Notes: generated by a model not told the origin, from the letters alone. Positions 1 through 9,828 are shown, counted from the first letter of the stretch. The stretch is DNA of 64,000 nucleotides from Gemmobacter megaterium (GCF_900156815.1 NZ_FTOT01000005.1:248001-312000), one strand, 5' to 3'. Program-made: numbers and translations.

Positions 1-457
1 CAGACAGCCCCCCAGAGCATCCGCCCGATGAACCGGAATATCCCAAGGATAAAGCCCGAAATACCACCACGCCGCGGCGGACGCGGGGCCCTTTTTCGGG
101 GTGTCGCCGGTCGCGCAGACGGTTTGCGCGCAGTTCCGCCCCGCCGCACTGCCACCAATGGTGACTTGCCTGAACCTTTTGTCGCCATAGGTGCCTGTCC
201 GCCCTTTTCCGGGCCATTGCCATGTTGGGTCCACATTAAACCGGATTGCCGCACATGCGAAGGGGGAAGGCCCACCGATTCGCGTCAGCTTTCGGATTAA
301 AAATTAATCACTGCCCGTCATTTGTGCAAAACTTGTGCATTTTGATCCGTTTTGCGCGGGGCTCCGCCTGCGCTCTGCGTTGTGCCGCACCCGATCCCTG
401 GCGTGTTGTAGCGCGGTAGGCCCCCTGCGGGCCGCCTGCCAGAGGAAGGGTGACGAC
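1..457. other. intergenic region upstream of glnK
   Basis: I see no convincing gene here. An open frame at 28-300 on the plus strand is rich in Arg and Pro, has no ribosome-binding site and resembles no family. On the minus strand an ATG at 18-20 is preceded in frame by codons for hydrophobic residues and could be near the start of a membrane protein lying left of the window, but too little is present to call it. The right half, from about 290 to 457, is AT-richer and carries the tandem TTGTGCA repeat annotated separately. It is the likely promoter and leader of glnK-amtB. Confidence 0.6.
322..339 (+). promoter_or_regulatory. tandem TTGTGCA repeat, candidate nitrogen-control site
   Basis: The heptamer TTGTGCA occurs at 322-328 and again at 333-339. 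The copies are spaced exactly 11 bp apart, so they lie on one face of the helix. The repeat sits in an AT-rich island about 120 bp before glnK. NtrC half-sites in other proteobacteria contain a TGCAC core, and TGTGCA is close to it, so an activator site for glnK-amtB is plausible. No good sigma-54 promoter follows. The regulator assignment is inference. Confidence 0.35.
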
Positions 458-796
458 GTGAAACTCATCATAGCAGCGATCAAGCCGTTCAAGCTCGAGG
501 AGGTGCGCGAGGCGCTCACCGCCATCGGCGTGCGCGGCATGATGGTGACCGAGATCAAGGGCTTCGGCACGCAGTCGGGCCACACCGAAATCTACCGCGG
601 CGCGGAATACGCGGTGAACTTTGTCCCCAAGGTCAAGCTGGAACTGGTCGTCAGCGATGCCATGGCGGATCAGGTGGTGGACACGATCCGCACCACGGCA
701 ACCACCGGCAAGATCGGCGACGGCAAGATCTTCGTCCTCGACGTCGAGGGCGCGGTGCGCGTGCGCACCGGCGAAACCGATGACAACGCGCTCTGA
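458..796 (+). CDS. glnK: nitrogen regulatory protein P-II (GlnK/GlnB family)
   Basis: This 112-residue protein has the full length of a P-II trimer subunit. P-II senses 2-oxoglutarate and ATP/ADP and controls AmtB, GlnD targets and nitrogen gene expression. The start is a GTG at 458, eight bases after AGAGGAAGGG; a longer frame from 335 would add a tail the family lacks. The T-loop RGAEY places the uridylylated Tyr51 at its usual position. The nucleotide-binding GKIGDGKIFV motif and the C-terminal RIRTGE-like RVRTGETDDNAL are present. It lies 30 bp before amtB in the typical glnK-amtB pair, which favours the GlnK name over GlnB. Its modifying enzyme GlnD is encoded at 11.4-14.2 kb. Confidence 0.93.
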   Translation: MKLIIAAIKPFKLEEVREALTAIGVRGMMVTEIKGFGTQSGHTEIYRGAEYAVNFVPKVKLELVVSDAMADQVVDTIRTTATTGKIGDGKIFVLDVEGAVRVRTGETDDNAL

Positions 797-826
797 CCTG
801 CGACTTGTGAAGGGAAAGCAGAACCA

Positions 827-2170
827 ATGTTCAACCGTCTGAAGTTCGCTGGCATCTCGGCCCTTGGGGTGTCGATGATGGCCGGCCTGCCCGCCTGGGC
901 GCAGGAGGCGGCCGAAACCGCCGCCGCCGCTGTCCCGACCGATATGGTCTTCATCATGAACTCGCTGATCATGATCATCGGCGGGATCCTGGTGTTCTGG
1001 ATGGCTGCCGGATTTGCCATGCTGGAAGCTGGCCTGGTGCGGTCCAAGAACGCCACCATGCAGCTGATGAAGAACATCACCGTCTTTTCGGTCGCCTGCA
1101 TCATGTATTACGTGATCGGCTATTCGGTCATGTATCCGGGCGATGGCTGGATGATCCAGGGCATCCTGGGCGCGCTTGGCACCGCCCAACTGGAGGCCGT
1201 GGGCGTCGAAGTTGCGGGGCTGGATGACTACAGCTATGCCTCGACCTCGTCGGATTTCTTCTTCCAGGTCATGTTCTGCGCCACCACCGCCTCGATCGTG
1301 TCGGGCGCGCTGGCCGAACGCATCAAGCTGATCCCCTTCCTCGTCTTCACGCTGGTCCTGACCGCGTTGATCTATCCGATCCAGGCGTCCTGGAAATGGG
1401 GCGGCGGCTTTCTGGACGAGATGGGCTTTCTTGATTTCGCGGGCTCGACCGTGGTGCACTCGGTCGGCGGCTGGGCCGCTCTGGTCGGTGCGCTCATCCT
1501 CGGGCCGCGTCTGGGCAAGTACAAGGACGGTCGCACGATCGCAATGCCGGGCAACAACCTGGCGCTGGCCACGCTGGGCACGTTCATCCTGTGGATGGGC
1601 TGGTTCGGCTTCAACGGCGCCTCGCAACTGGCCTTCTCGTCGGTCGGAGACGCTTCGGACGTCGGCCGCGTGATGGCGAATACCAACGCCGCTGCCGCAG
1701 GTGGCGCCGTGGTAGCCCTGATCCTGACGATGGTGCTTTACAAGAAGGCCGATCTGACCATGGTGCTGAACGGCGCGCTGGCGGGCCTTGTGTCGATCAC
1801 TGCCGAACCACTGACCCCCGGACTGGGCGCCGCCACGCTGATCGGCGCTGTGGGCGGGGCAATCGTGGTCTTTGCGGTGCCGTTCCTTGACAAGCTCAAG
1901 ATCGACGATGTCGTCGGCGCGGTTCCGGTCCACCTGTTCGCCGGCATCTGGGGCACCATCGCCGTGGTGTTCACCAATGCCGATGCCTCGCTCTGGGTGC
2001 AGATCCAGTCGATCGTGATCGTGGGCCTGTTCACCGTGATTGCATCGCTGGTGGTCTGGTTCATCGTCAAGGCAGTGTTCGGCCTGCGGGTGTCGGCCGA
2101 GGACGAGATGCTGGGTCTCGACAAGGCGGAGCTGGGGATGGAAGCCTACCCGGAATTCGTCAAGAGCTGA
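827..2170 (+). CDS. amtB: ammonium transporter AmtB
   Basis: A 447-residue inner-membrane channel of the Amt/Mep/Rh family that conducts ammonium as a trimer and is plugged by unmodified GlnK. A Sec signal peptide ends near residue 25 (AWA|QE), followed by about eleven hydrophobic segments. The family motif with the first pore histidine is visible in HSVGGWAALVGALILGPR (about residue 210), and the second twin-His region in VHLFAGIWGT (about residue 371). Length and signal peptide match proteobacterial AmtB. It is the second gene of the glnK-amtB operon. Paired hairpins without a T-tract follow the stop. Confidence 0.95.
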   Translation: MFNRLKFAGISALGVSMMAGLPAWAQEAAETAAAAVPTDMVFIMNSLIMIIGGILVFWMAAGFAMLEAGLVRSKNATMQLMKNITVFSVACIMYYVIGYSVMYPGDGWMIQGILGALGTAQLEAVGVEVAGLDDYSYASTSSDFFFQVMFCATTASIVSGALAERIKLIPFLVFTLVLTALIYPIQASWKWGGGFLDEMGFLDFAGSTVVHSVGGWAALVGALILGPRLGKYKDGRTIAMPGNNLALATLGTFILWMGWFGFNGASQLAFSSVGDASDVGRVMANTNAAAAGGAVVALILTMVLYKKADLTMVLNGALAGLVSITAEPLTPGLGAATLIGAVGGAIVVFAVPFLDKLKIDDVVGAVPVHLFAGIWGTIAVVFTNADASLWVQIQSIVIVGLFTVIASLVVWFIVKAVFGLRVSAEDEMLGLDKAELGMEAYPEFVKS

Positions 2171-2174
2171 TCAC

Positions 2175-2221
2175 GTGCCGCCACGGCACTTGCGAAATGG
2201 GCGTCCGGCCGTTATGGCCGG
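2175..2221 (+). terminator. possible terminator hairpins after amtB
   Basis: Two short inverted repeats follow the amtB stop: GTGCCG/CGGCAC with a CCA loop (2175-2189), and CCGGCC/GGCCGG with a GTTAT loop (2205-2221). Neither has a clear U-tract, so termination is uncertain. The next gene starts 149 bp further on and probably has its own promoter. Confidence 0.3.
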
Positions 2222-2369
2222 GCGTCCTGCGTTTAGGTCAAGGCTGGTTTCCGCGCGCAATATGCCTGAAAACGCCTTTAATGCTTGAAATTCACCTGCC
2301 GCCGGGGGTATGGCCCCGCAAGGCGCCCCGTGCTGTCCGTCCGCATTATATGAAGAAAGCCGAGAACCC

Positions 2370-4076
2370 ATGGCCTTGACCAATACCGCACCGATTCCCG
2401 AACTTTATGTCTCTGCAGAATCCGCCCAGAAGCTGAAGTTCGAAGCCGGCAACCTGCTGTCCTGGGATCTGACGCCGCGCCAGATTTGCGATCTGGAGTT
2501 GCTGATGAACGGCGGCTTCAACCCGCTGAAGGGGTTCCTGACCGAAGCCGATTATGACGGCGTGGTCGAGAATATGCGTCTGGCCGATGGCACGCTGTGG
2601 CCGATGCCAATCACCCTGGACGTCAGCGAGAAATTCGCCGAGGGGCTGGAGCCGGGCACCGACATCGCGCTGCGCGATCAGGAAGGGGTGATCCTGGCTA
2701 TCATGTCGGTCAGCGACAAATGGGTGCCGAACAAGGCCAAAGAGGCCGAAAAGGTCTTTGGTGCCGACGATCTGGCCCACCCGGCGGTGAATTACCTGCA
2801 CAACATCGCGGGTCCGGTCTATCTGGGTGGCCCGGTCACCGGCATCCAGCAGCCGGTGCATTACGATTTCAAGGCCCGCCGCGACACGCCGAACGAACTG
2901 CGCGCCTATTTCCGCAAGATGGGCTGGCGCAAGATCGTGGCGTTCCAGACCCGCAACCCGCTGCACCGTGCCCACCAGGAACTGACCTTCCGCGCCGCGC
3001 GCGAGGCAGAGGCGAACCTGGTGATCCACCCGGTCGTCGGCATGACCAAACCGGGCGACGTCGACCATTTCACCCGCGTGCGCTGCTACGAGGCGGTTCT
3101 GGACAAGTATCCGGCGGCAACGACCCACATGTCGCTGCTGAACCTTGCCATGCGGATGGCTGGCCCGCGCGAGGCCGTGTGGCATGGGATGATCCGCCGC
3201 AACCACGGCTTCACGCATTTCATCGTCGGCCGTGACCACGCCGGCCCCGGCAAGAACAGCCAGGGCAAGGATTTCTACGGCCCCTATGATGCGCAGGATC
3301 TGTTCAAGAAGCACCAGGACGAAATCGGCGTGACCATGGTCGATTTCAAGCACATGGTCTATGTGCAGGAAAAGGCGCAGTACTACCCGGCAAACGAAGT
3401 GCCCGAAGGCTGCACCGTGCTGGACATCTCGGGCACCGAACTGCGCCGCCGCCTGCGCGAAGGGCTGGAGATCCCGGAATGGTTCTCCTTCCCGGAAGTC
3501 GTGCGCGAACTGCGCCGCACCTCGCCCCCGCGGGCCAAACAGGGCTTTACCGTATTCTTCACCGGGCTGTCGGGATCGGGCAAGTCGACCATTGCCAACG
3601 CGCTGATGGTCAAGCTGATGGAGATGGGCGGGCGCCCGACCACGCTGCTGGATGGTGACGTGGTGCGCAAGCATCTGTCGTCGGAACTCGGCTTCTCGAA
3701 AGAGCACCGCGACATCAACATCAAGCGCATCGGCTATGTGGCGTCGGAAATCACCAAGAACGGCGGCATCGCCATCTGTGCACCGATCGCCCCCTATACC
3801 GCCACCCGCCGCGCCGTGCGCGAAATGATCGAAGCCTATGGCGCCTTCATCGAGGTGCATGTGGCGACCAGCGTGGAAGAATGCGAAAAGCGTGACCGCA
3901 AGGGCCTGTACAAACTGGCGCGCGAAGGGAAGATCAAGGAGTTCACCGGGATCTCTGACCCCTATGAAGCGCCCGAGGCGCCCGAACTGCGCGTGGATAC
4001 CGAAGGGCTGGACGTGGATTATTGCGCCCAGCAGGTCATCCTTAAGCTGGAATCCATGGGCCTGATCAAGGCGTGA
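2370..4076 (+). CDS. sat-cysC: bifunctional sulfate adenylyltransferase / adenylylsulfate kinase
   Basis: A 568-residue fusion that would activate sulfate to APS and then phosphorylate it to PAPS for assimilation. Residues 1 to about 385 are a PUA-like plus ATP-sulfurylase module of the Sat type, with QTRNPLHRAHQEL (HxxH-type ATP site, about residue 195) and VGRDHAGPGK. The C-terminal 180 residues are APS kinase, with P-loop GLSGSGKST (about residue 399) and a DGD motif. The ATG at 2370 was chosen because it follows AAGAAAG and gives MALTNTAP; an upstream extension has no ribosome-binding site. It uses a Sat enzyme rather than the CysDN heterodimer. It is monocistronic between two terminator regions. 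Confidence 0.93.
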   Translation: MALTNTAPIPELYVSAESAQKLKFEAGNLLSWDLTPRQICDLELLMNGGFNPLKGFLTEADYDGVVENMRLADGTLWPMPITLDVSEKFAEGLEPGTDIALRDQEGVILAIMSVSDKWVPNKAKEAEKVFGADDLAHPAVNYLHNIAGPVYLGGPVTGIQQPVHYDFKARRDTPNELRAYFRKMGWRKIVAFQTRNPLHRAHQELTFRAAREAEANLVIHPVVGMTKPGDVDHFTRVRCYEAVLDKYPAATTHMSLLNLAMRMAGPREAVWHGMIRRNHGFTHFIVGRDHAGPGKNSQGKDFYGPYDAQDLFKKHQDEIGVTMVDFKHMVYVQEKAQYYPANEVPEGCTVLDISGTELRRRLREGLEIPEWFSFPEVVRELRRTSPPRAKQGFTVFFTGLSGSGKSTIANALMVKLMEMGGRPTTLLDGDVVRKHLSSELGFSKEHRDINIKRIGYVASEITKNGGIAICAPIAPYTATRRAVREMIEAYGAFIEVHVATSVEECEKRDRKGLYKLAREGKIKEFTGISDPYEAPEAPELRVDTEGLDVDYCAQQVILKLESMGLIKA

Positions 4077-4098
4077 TCCCTCCACGGGTCTGAAGGAA

Positions 4099-4126
4099 AG
4101 GCGCCCCTGTTGCCGGGGGCGCCTTT
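4099..4126 (+). terminator. rho-independent terminator after sat-cysC
   Basis: An AGGCGCCCC...GGGGGCGCCT stem with a short loop is followed directly by TTTT, 22 bp downstream of the sat-cysC stop. This is a classical intrinsic terminator on the plus strand. Confidence 0.85.
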
Positions 4127-4268
4127 TGCGCTCTGTACCGATCATGGAGGCCGGGCGGCGGGGGTTTCACACCCCCGCACCCCCGTGGGGTATTTCGGGC
4201 AAGATGAACAGGCGACCCTACGGTTGCGACGAATTCCCTTTCGCATCCGCAGCGCATAAGGTGCCCGC

Positions 4269-5813
4269 ATGACCGCCCTGCCCGCCATGACCTTTTCCGA
4301 CGATCAGGCCGAAGCCCATGACCGGGTTTCAGCCCTGTTGCAGGTCGCCGGCGTGGATCTGGACAATGGCCTTGTGCTGCCAGGCGATGGTCCGGGCGGC
4401 GGGGCGCTGGCCGTCACCGGCAAGGCAGGGTCGGGCAAGACGATGCTGCTGGCCACACTGGTCAAGGCATTGACCGAAGCGGGGCTGGAACTGGTGTCGG
4501 GCGACTATGAGGGTCGCCGCAAGAAGGACAGCCGGACATTGGCGGTGCTGGCCCCGACCAACAAGGCGGCAAGCGTTCTGCGGTCGCGCGGGGTACCCGC
4601 GACCACCATCCACCGCATCCTCTACACGCCGATCTATGCGCCGGAATATGAAAAGCTGGCCGATTGGCTGGCTGGAACCGGCGAGCGGCCGGTGATGGAG
4701 GAATTGACCGACCTCGCCCTGGATCGGGCGCGGGCCTATTACGAGACGGTGAAATCCATTCCCGGCGCACTGGCTGCCGCCGGGCTGCGGGGCAGCGATT
4801 TCATCAAGGGCTGGAAGCGGCGGGAAGAGCCGCTGGACATCGGCTTTGTCGATGAAAGCTCGATGCTGGATGAACGTCAGTTCGAGGATCTGAAAGAGAT
4901 TTTCCCCACGCTGGTGCTGTTTGGCGACCCGGCGCAGTTGGCGCCCGTGGGCCTGTCGGGGGAAATGGTGTTCGACCGGCTGAAGCCAGAGCGGCGCATC
5001 CATCTGAACCGCATCCACCGCCAGCAGGATGGGAATCCGATCCTTGACCTGGCCCATGCGCTTGGCGATCCCGATCTGGGGTTCGAGGAGTTCGAGCGCA
5101 TGGTCGAACGCGCGGCCGCGCAGGATGACCGCGTGCATCTGGCGCAGCGCGTGGACAGTGATCTGATGGCGCGCTCTCCGGTGCTGGTCTGGCGCAATGC
5201 CACGCGAATCCGGCTGATCACTGCCTTTCGCGCGGCCCATGGGGCGCCGGATACCGAACTGCTGCCCGGCGAGCCGTTGATCTGCGACGGGATCGAGCTG
5301 CCGCTGAAGCATCGCAAGAAGCGGATCGACCTGGAGGCACGGGGGCTGATCAAGGGGGCGCAGGCGATCTATCTGGGCCCCGGCAAGCGGCTGGGGTTTG
5401 CCCGGCTGCATATCTTTGGCGCCGAAGAGCCGCAGATCTCGGCCGCCTCGATCATCAAGATCGAAAAGCCGGACGAGGAAGAGCCGTTCATCCCTGCCGC
5501 GGCGGTCATGGGCGCGGCCTTTCTGCATGGCGCCGCCGTGACAATCCACAAGGCGCAAGGGTCACAGTGGCCCGAGGTGCAGGTCTTTGCCCCCGATCTG
5601 TGGGCGGCAGCGGCGGCGGGCCGGTCCGAGGCGGGTATCGCCTTGTGGAAGCGGCTGGCCTATGTGGCGATCACGCGGGCAGAGACCCGGTTGCACTGGG
5701 TGGTCAGAAACCGGCTGGCACGGCCGCAGCAGCCGCTGTCGGTAGACGATCTCAAGGGCGCGGCCGCCCCCTTTGCGCTGGAGCCCACGACCCAGGATCA
5801 GCCCCGCGATTGA
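4269..5813 (+). CDS. ATP-dependent RecD-like superfamily 1 helicase
   Basis: A 514-residue single-gene SF1B-type helicase. The Walker A motif GKAGSGKT is near residue 51, LAPTNKAA forms motif Ia, VDESSMLD is motif II (Walker B), GDPAQLAPVG is motif III, and the C-terminal HKAQGSQW and YVAITRAETRLHWV are the UvrD_C_2-type motifs V and VI. It lacks the long N-terminal region of RecD2 and the RecBCD-associated domain, so it is a compact RecD-like helicase probably active in DNA repair or replication restart. The substrate is unknown. The next gene begins 61 bp later on the same strand and may be co-transcribed. Confidence 0.85.
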   Translation: MTALPAMTFSDDQAEAHDRVSALLQVAGVDLDNGLVLPGDGPGGGALAVTGKAGSGKTMLLATLVKALTEAGLELVSGDYEGRRKKDSRTLAVLAPTNKAASVLRSRGVPATTIHRILYTPIYAPEYEKLADWLAGTGERPVMEELTDLALDRARAYYETVKSIPGALAAAGLRGSDFIKGWKRREEPLDIGFVDESSMLDERQFEDLKEIFPTLVLFGDPAQLAPVGLSGEMVFDRLKPERRIHLNRIHRQQDGNPILDLAHALGDPDLGFEEFERMVERAAAQDDRVHLAQRVDSDLMARSPVLVWRNATRIRLITAFRAAHGAPDTELLPGEPLICDGIELPLKHRKKRIDLEARGLIKGAQAIYLGPGKRLGFARLHIFGAEEPQISAASIIKIEKPDEEEPFIPAAAVMGAAFLHGAAVTIHKAQGSQWPEVQVFAPDLWAAAAAGRSEAGIALWKRLAYVAITRAETRLHWVVRNRLARPQQPLSVDDLKGAAAPFALEPTTQDQPRD

Positions 5814-5874
5814 CCTGCCGCACCGATTGATTCAGCATGTCGCAGAGGCGTTCCGGGCAGACAAGGTTCAAGAT

Positions 5875-6642
5875 ATGGAATTCAGCATCAACATCACCCG
5901 ACCCGAGGGCGACCCCAAGGCCGGGCCGATCACCGTGGGGTGGTTTCTGCATTCCGACAAGGGCGCCGTGATGTATTATCCGCCCGAGCGGGTCAGCTTT
6001 CGCCAGACCAACCGGACCCATGCCAAATCCGCCGCGCGCTGTCCGGGCGTGATCCAGTTGGAAAGCCGCTATTTCATGGTGCGCTGCCCGTTCGATCTGC
6101 ACATCGGCTTTGGCCGCGATGACAAGGGCGTGCCGCATCTGATCAACCGGGCTGGCGCCACGGGGGGGATCCGGTCCAACAAGCTGGGTCAGGTGCTGAC
6201 ACTCGTGTCCGAAGTAGAATGGCGCTATCCCGACCGGCCAACGGTGCAACTGTCGCTGCCCTACTGCTTTGTCGCCGAGGAGATGTGCTACATCACCCAG
6301 CTCGACGCCTTTGCGCATTACCGCCCGGTGCCGCTGCCCGGAACGATCTTTGGCGGGCGGTTCCCGATCCACGCCTGGGTGCGGCCGCTGATGTGGGCGT
6401 TCGAGTGGCATGACACCAGCAAGGATCTGGTGATCAAGCGCGGCGACCCGCTGTTCTATTGCCAGTTCGAAGGCGATGGCCCCGACCGCCCCGTTCAGGT
6501 GGTGGAGGTCGAACGCACGGACGACATTGAAAGCTGGGTGGAACAGATGTCCGGCGTGGTGAATTACGTCAACCAGACCTTTGCGCTCTTCAAGGCGGCA
6601 GAGGCGATGCGGCCCAAGGACTTGCTGAAGGTGAAGAAGTAG
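5875..6642 (+). CDS. conserved protein of unknown function
   Basis: A 255-residue soluble protein with no signal peptide or membrane segment. I do not recognise a characterised family; it may belong to an uncharacterised DUF (DUF6065 is a guess I could not check). It contains Cys residues in RCPGVIQLESRYFMVRCPFDL and in LPYCFVAEEMCYI, and a Trp/aromatic-rich stretch (WVRPLMWAFEWHD) followed by a Gly/Asp turn (KRGDPLFYCQF). The ATG at 5875 is preferred because the upstream frame overlaps the helicase and reads unlike protein. The ribosome-binding site is weak (AAGGTTCAAG). It follows the RecD-like helicase closely, which is the only functional hint. Confidence 0.75.
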   Translation: MEFSINITRPEGDPKAGPITVGWFLHSDKGAVMYYPPERVSFRQTNRTHAKSAARCPGVIQLESRYFMVRCPFDLHIGFGRDDKGVPHLINRAGATGGIRSNKLGQVLTLVSEVEWRYPDRPTVQLSLPYCFVAEEMCYITQLDAFAHYRPVPLPGTIFGGRFPIHAWVRPLMWAFEWHDTSKDLVIKRGDPLFYCQFEGDGPDRPVQVVEVERTDDIESWVEQMSGVVNYVNQTFALFKAAEAMRPKDLLKVKK

Positions 6643-6682
6643 GGCGGGATTCGCCCTACGACCACCATCGCCACGGTATGGA

Positions 6683-6967
6683 TCAGGTTCGCTTCATGTC
6701 GCGCAGGACAATGCGGCCTGCCCAGCTGAAGATCAGCACCAGCGGACCCGCGATTGCTCCGATCAGCCAGCCGAAAACCGGGATAGCCGTGCCCAGCAGG
6801 GCCACCCCCATGTTGCCCAACAGCATCCCGACCATCAGCGCGCCGATCATCGCACAGGCCAGAGCCGCCAGCAGGAATTTCACCAGCTTCGGAACCGCGA
6901 GGTCATGGATCCGCTCAAGGACGGCACGGGGCACGGCAAGGGTCTTTCTCAGGGCTGTCTTGAACAT
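6683..6967 (-). CDS. small inner-membrane protein, unknown function
   Basis: A 94-residue protein with two strongly hydrophobic segments (LLAALACAMIGALMVGMLLG and GVALLGTAIPVFGWLIGAIA plus flanks) between basic ends, probably a two-helix membrane protein. The start at 6967 gives MFKTALRKT and is preceded by GAGGAGACC at good spacing; a longer frame starting at 7009 lacks a ribosome-binding site. It is transcribed divergently from clpB and converges on the preceding unknown gene. I do not recognise the family. Confidence 0.65.
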   Translation of the reverse strand: MFKTALRKTLAVPRAVLERIHDLAVPKLVKFLLAALACAMIGALMVGMLLGNMGVALLGTAIPVFGWLIGAIAGPLVLIFSWAGRIVLRDMKRT

Positions 6968-7205
6968 TGTCGGGGTCTCCTCGAATTCACGTCTTCTCAA
7001 CACCTGCAACCTCGCCGTGGCCAGAACGGGGCAGCTTCATGTCTCGATCGCCCTCTGTCGTTTTGTCGCTGAAAAACTTCCCGCTCTCCACCGCCCCAAC
7101 CTGTTGCATTTTCGCCGCGACCGCTTACCTGAACCTTGAGGCCGACGGGCCCCGTGCCGGATGTCCGGGCGGGCGGGGGCGGCGCTTAGCGAAAGGGAGT
7201 ACCCG

Positions 7206-9824
7206 ATGAACCTGGAAAAGTTCACGGAACGGTCGCGCGGATTTCTGCAAGCCGCGCAGGCGATTGCGATGCGGGAAGGCCATCAGCGGCTGGCCCCCGA
7301 ACATCTGCTCAAGGCGCTGATGGATGACGACCAGGGCCTGGCCGCCAATCTGATCCGCCGTGCTGGTGGCGCGCCCGAACGGGTGGCTGAATCGGTCGAT
7401 CTGGCGGTCGGCAAACTGCCCAAGGTCTCGGGTGCGTCGGGCGAGGTTTATACCGAACAATCGCTGGTGCGCATCCTGACCGAGGCGGAGACGCTGGCGA
7501 AAAAGGCTGGCGACAGCTTTGTCCCGGTGGAGCGTATCCTGATGGCGCTGGCCATGGTGCCCGGCAAGGCCAAGGATGCGCTGGATGCCGGGGCTGTAAC
7601 GGCGCAAAAGCTGAATGCCGCGATCAATGACATCCGCAAGGGCCGCACCGCCGACAGTGCCTCGGCCGAACAGGGTTATGATGCGCTGAAGAAATATGCG
7701 CGCGACCTGACCGAGGCGGCCGCCGAAGGCAAGATCGACCCGATCATCGGCCGGGACGAGGAAATCCGCCGTGCCATGCAGGTGCTGAGCCGCCGGACCA
7801 AGAACAACCCGGTGCTGATCGGTGAGCCCGGCGTGGGGAAAACCGCCATCGCCGAAGGGCTGGCCCTGCGCATCGTCAACGGCGATGTGCCTGAATCCCT
7901 GCGCAACAAGAAGCTGCTGGCGCTGGACATGGGCGCGCTGATCGCCGGTGCAAAGTACCGCGGCGAATTCGAGGAACGGCTGAAAGCCATCCTGTCCGAA
8001 GTCACCGCCGCCGCGGGCGAAATCGTGCTGTTCATCGACGAAATGCACACGCTGGTTGGCGCGGGCAAGGCCGATGGCGCGATGGATGCCGCCAACCTGC
8101 TGAAGCCCGCCCTGGCGCGGGGTGAACTGCACTGCATCGGCGCCACCACGCTGGACGAATACCGCAAGCATGTGGAAAAGGACGCCGCCCTGGCCCGCCG
8201 GTTCCAGCCGGTCATGGTCAGCGAACCCACGGTCGAGGATACCATCAGCATCCTGCGCGGGATCAAGGAAAAATACGAACTGCACCACGGCGTGAAGATT
8301 GCAGACTCGGCGCTGGTCGCTGCGGCAACGCTGTCGCACCGCTATATCACCGACCGCTTCCTGCCCGACAAGGCCATCGACCTGGTGGACGAGGCGGCCA
8401 GCCGCCTGCGGATGGAAGTGGACAGCAAGCCCGAAGAACTGGACGCGCTGGACCGCGAAATCCTGCAAAAGACCATCGAGGCCGAGGCGCTGAAGCGCGA
8501 GGATGATGCCGCCAGCAAGGACCGGCTGGAAAAGCTCGACAAGGAACTGTCCGACCTGCAACAGAAATCGGCGGAACTGACCGCCCAGTGGCAGGCCGAA
8601 CGCGACCGGCTGGAAGGCACGCGCGATCTCAAGGAACAACTCGACAAGGCCCGCGCCGAACTCGACATTGCCAAGCGGGACGGCAACTTTGCCAAGGCGG
8701 GCGAGTTGCAGTACGGCCGCATCCCGGAACTGGAGCGCAAGCTGACCGAGGCCGACAGCCACGAGAATGCCAAGCTGGTGTCCGATGCGGTGCGCCCCGA
8801 ACAGATCGCCGAGGTGATCGAGCGCTGGACCGGCATTCCCACCAGCAAGATGCTGGAAGGCGAACGCGAGAAACTCCTCAAGATGGAGGAGGAACTGGGC
8901 AAGCGCGTGATCGGCCAGCGCGAGGCGGTCGTGGCCGTGTCGAACGCCGTGCGCCGCGCACGGGCGGGGCTGAACGACGAAGGGCGCCCGCTGGGCAGCT
9001 TCCTGTTCCTTGGCCCGACGGGCGTCGGCAAGACAGAGCTGACCAAGGCGGTGGCCGAATATCTCTTTGACGATGACAGCGCGATGGTGCGCATCGACAT
9101 GTCGGAATTCATGGAGAAACATTCGGTCGCCCGGCTGATCGGTGCCCCCCCCGGCTATGTCGGCTATGACGAAGGCGGGGTGCTGACCGAGGCGGTGCGG
9201 CGGCGGCCTTATCAGGTCGTGCTGTTCGACGAGGTGGAAAAGGCCCATCCCGACGTGTTCAACGTGCTGTTGCAGGTGCTCGACGATGGCGTGCTGACCG
9301 ATGGTCAGGGCCGGACCGTGGACTTCAAGCAGACGCTGATCGTGCTGACCTCGAACCTCGGGTCGCAGGCGCTGAGCCAGTTGCCCGAGGGAACGGACAG
9401 CCGGGCCGCACGTGCCGAGGTGATGGAAGCGGTGCGAGCCCATTTCCGTCCCGAGTTCCTGAACCGCCTGGACGAGACGATCATCTTTGACCGCCTGACC
9501 CGCGCGAACATGGATGGCATCGTCGATATTCAGTTGCGGCGGCTGCAAAAGCGGCTGGACGGGCGCAAGATCGAGCTGGACCTGGATCAGGCGGCCAAGG
9601 ATTGGCTGGCCGATGCGGGCTATGATCCGGTGTTCGGCGCACGCCCGCTCAAACGGGTGATCCAGCGCCATGTCCAGGACCGGCTGGCAGAACTGCTGCT
9701 GTCCGGCGAGGTGCTGGACGGCGCCACGGTGCAGATCACTGCGGGGCCTGAAGGGCTGACCATCGACGGCCAGGTCTCAACCCGCCCGCCCGAACCGCCG
9801 CGTGACGGGATACGCCTGCACTAA
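7206..9824 (+). CDS. clpB: ATP-dependent disaggregase ClpB
   Basis: An 872-residue Hsp104/ClpB AAA+ protein that, with DnaK, rescues aggregated proteins in the cytosol. In order: Clp_N repeats (1-145), AAA1 with Walker A GEPGVGKT near residue 205 and [12 protein letters not shown], the coiled-coil middle domain at about 400-530 ([18 protein letters not shown] and following heptads) that distinguishes ClpB from ClpA/C, AAA2 with GPTGVGKT near residue 605 and [13 protein letters not shown], and a C-terminal D2-small domain. It has no ClpP-binding IGF loop. The ATG at 7206 follows GGGAG. I could not identify a confident heat-shock promoter upstream. A bidirectional terminator separates it from convergent murJ. 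Confidence 0.96.
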   Translation: MNLEKFTERSRGFLQAAQAIAMREGHQRLAPEHLLKALMDDDQGLAANLIRRAGGAPERVAESVDLAVGKLPKVSGASGEVYTEQSLVRILTEAETLAKKAGDSFVPVERILMALAMVPGKAKDALDAGAVTAQKLNAAINDIRKGRTADSASAEQGYDALKKYARDLTEAAAEGKIDPIIGRDEEIRRAMQVLSRRTKNNPVLIGEPGVGKTAIAEGLALRIVNGDVPESLRNKKLLALDMGALIAGAKYRGEFEERLKAILSEVTAAAGEIVLFIDEMHTLVGAGKADGAMDAANLLKPALARGELHCIGATTLDEYRKHVEKDAALARRFQPVMVSEPTVEDTISILRGIKEKYELHHGVKIADSALVAAATLSHRYITDRFLPDKAIDLVDEAASRLRMEVDSKPEELDALDREILQKTIEAEALKREDDAASKDRLEKLDKELSDLQQKSAELTAQWQAERDRLEGTRDLKEQLDKARAELDIAKRDGNFAKAGELQYGRIPELERKLTEADSHENAKLVSDAVRPEQIAEVIERWTGIPTSKMLEGEREKLLKMEEELGKRVIGQREAVVAVSNAVRRARAGLNDEGRPLGSFLFLGPTGVGKTELTKAVAEYLFDDDSAMVRIDMSEFMEKHSVARLIGAPPGYVGYDEGGVLTEAVRRRPYQVVLFDEVEKAHPDVFNVLLQVLDDGVLTDGQGRTVDFKQTLIVLTSNLGSQALSQLPEGTDSRAARAEVMEAVRAHFRPEFLNRLDETIIFDRLTRANMDGIVDIQLRRLQKRLDGRKIELDLDQAAKDWLADAGYDPVFGARPLKRVIQRHVQDRLAELLLSGEVLDGATVQITAGPEGLTIDGQVSTRPPEPPRDGIRLH

Positions 9825-9828
9825 CGAC

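Noticed and set aside
1-20. A minus-strand frame with ATG at 18-20 that might start a membrane protein left of the window
   Set aside because: Only six codons are inside the window, so it cannot be supported.
28-300. A plus-strand open frame in the leader region
   Set aside because: It has Arg/Pro-rich composition, no ribosome-binding site and no family resemblance.
399-412. A sigma-54-like promoter (GG at 400-401, GC at 411-412) upstream of glnK
   Set aside because: The GG-to-GC distance is 11 rather than 12, and the flanking bases do not match the consensus.
308-1933. A long minus-strand open frame opposite glnK and amtB
   Set aside because: It is an antisense shadow of codon bias in high-GC DNA; its product is Arg/His-rich without motifs.
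7125-9671. An 848-codon minus-strand frame opposite clpB
   Set aside because: It mirrors ClpB codons and gives a His/Gln/Arg-rich product with no domain, and no ribosome-binding site.
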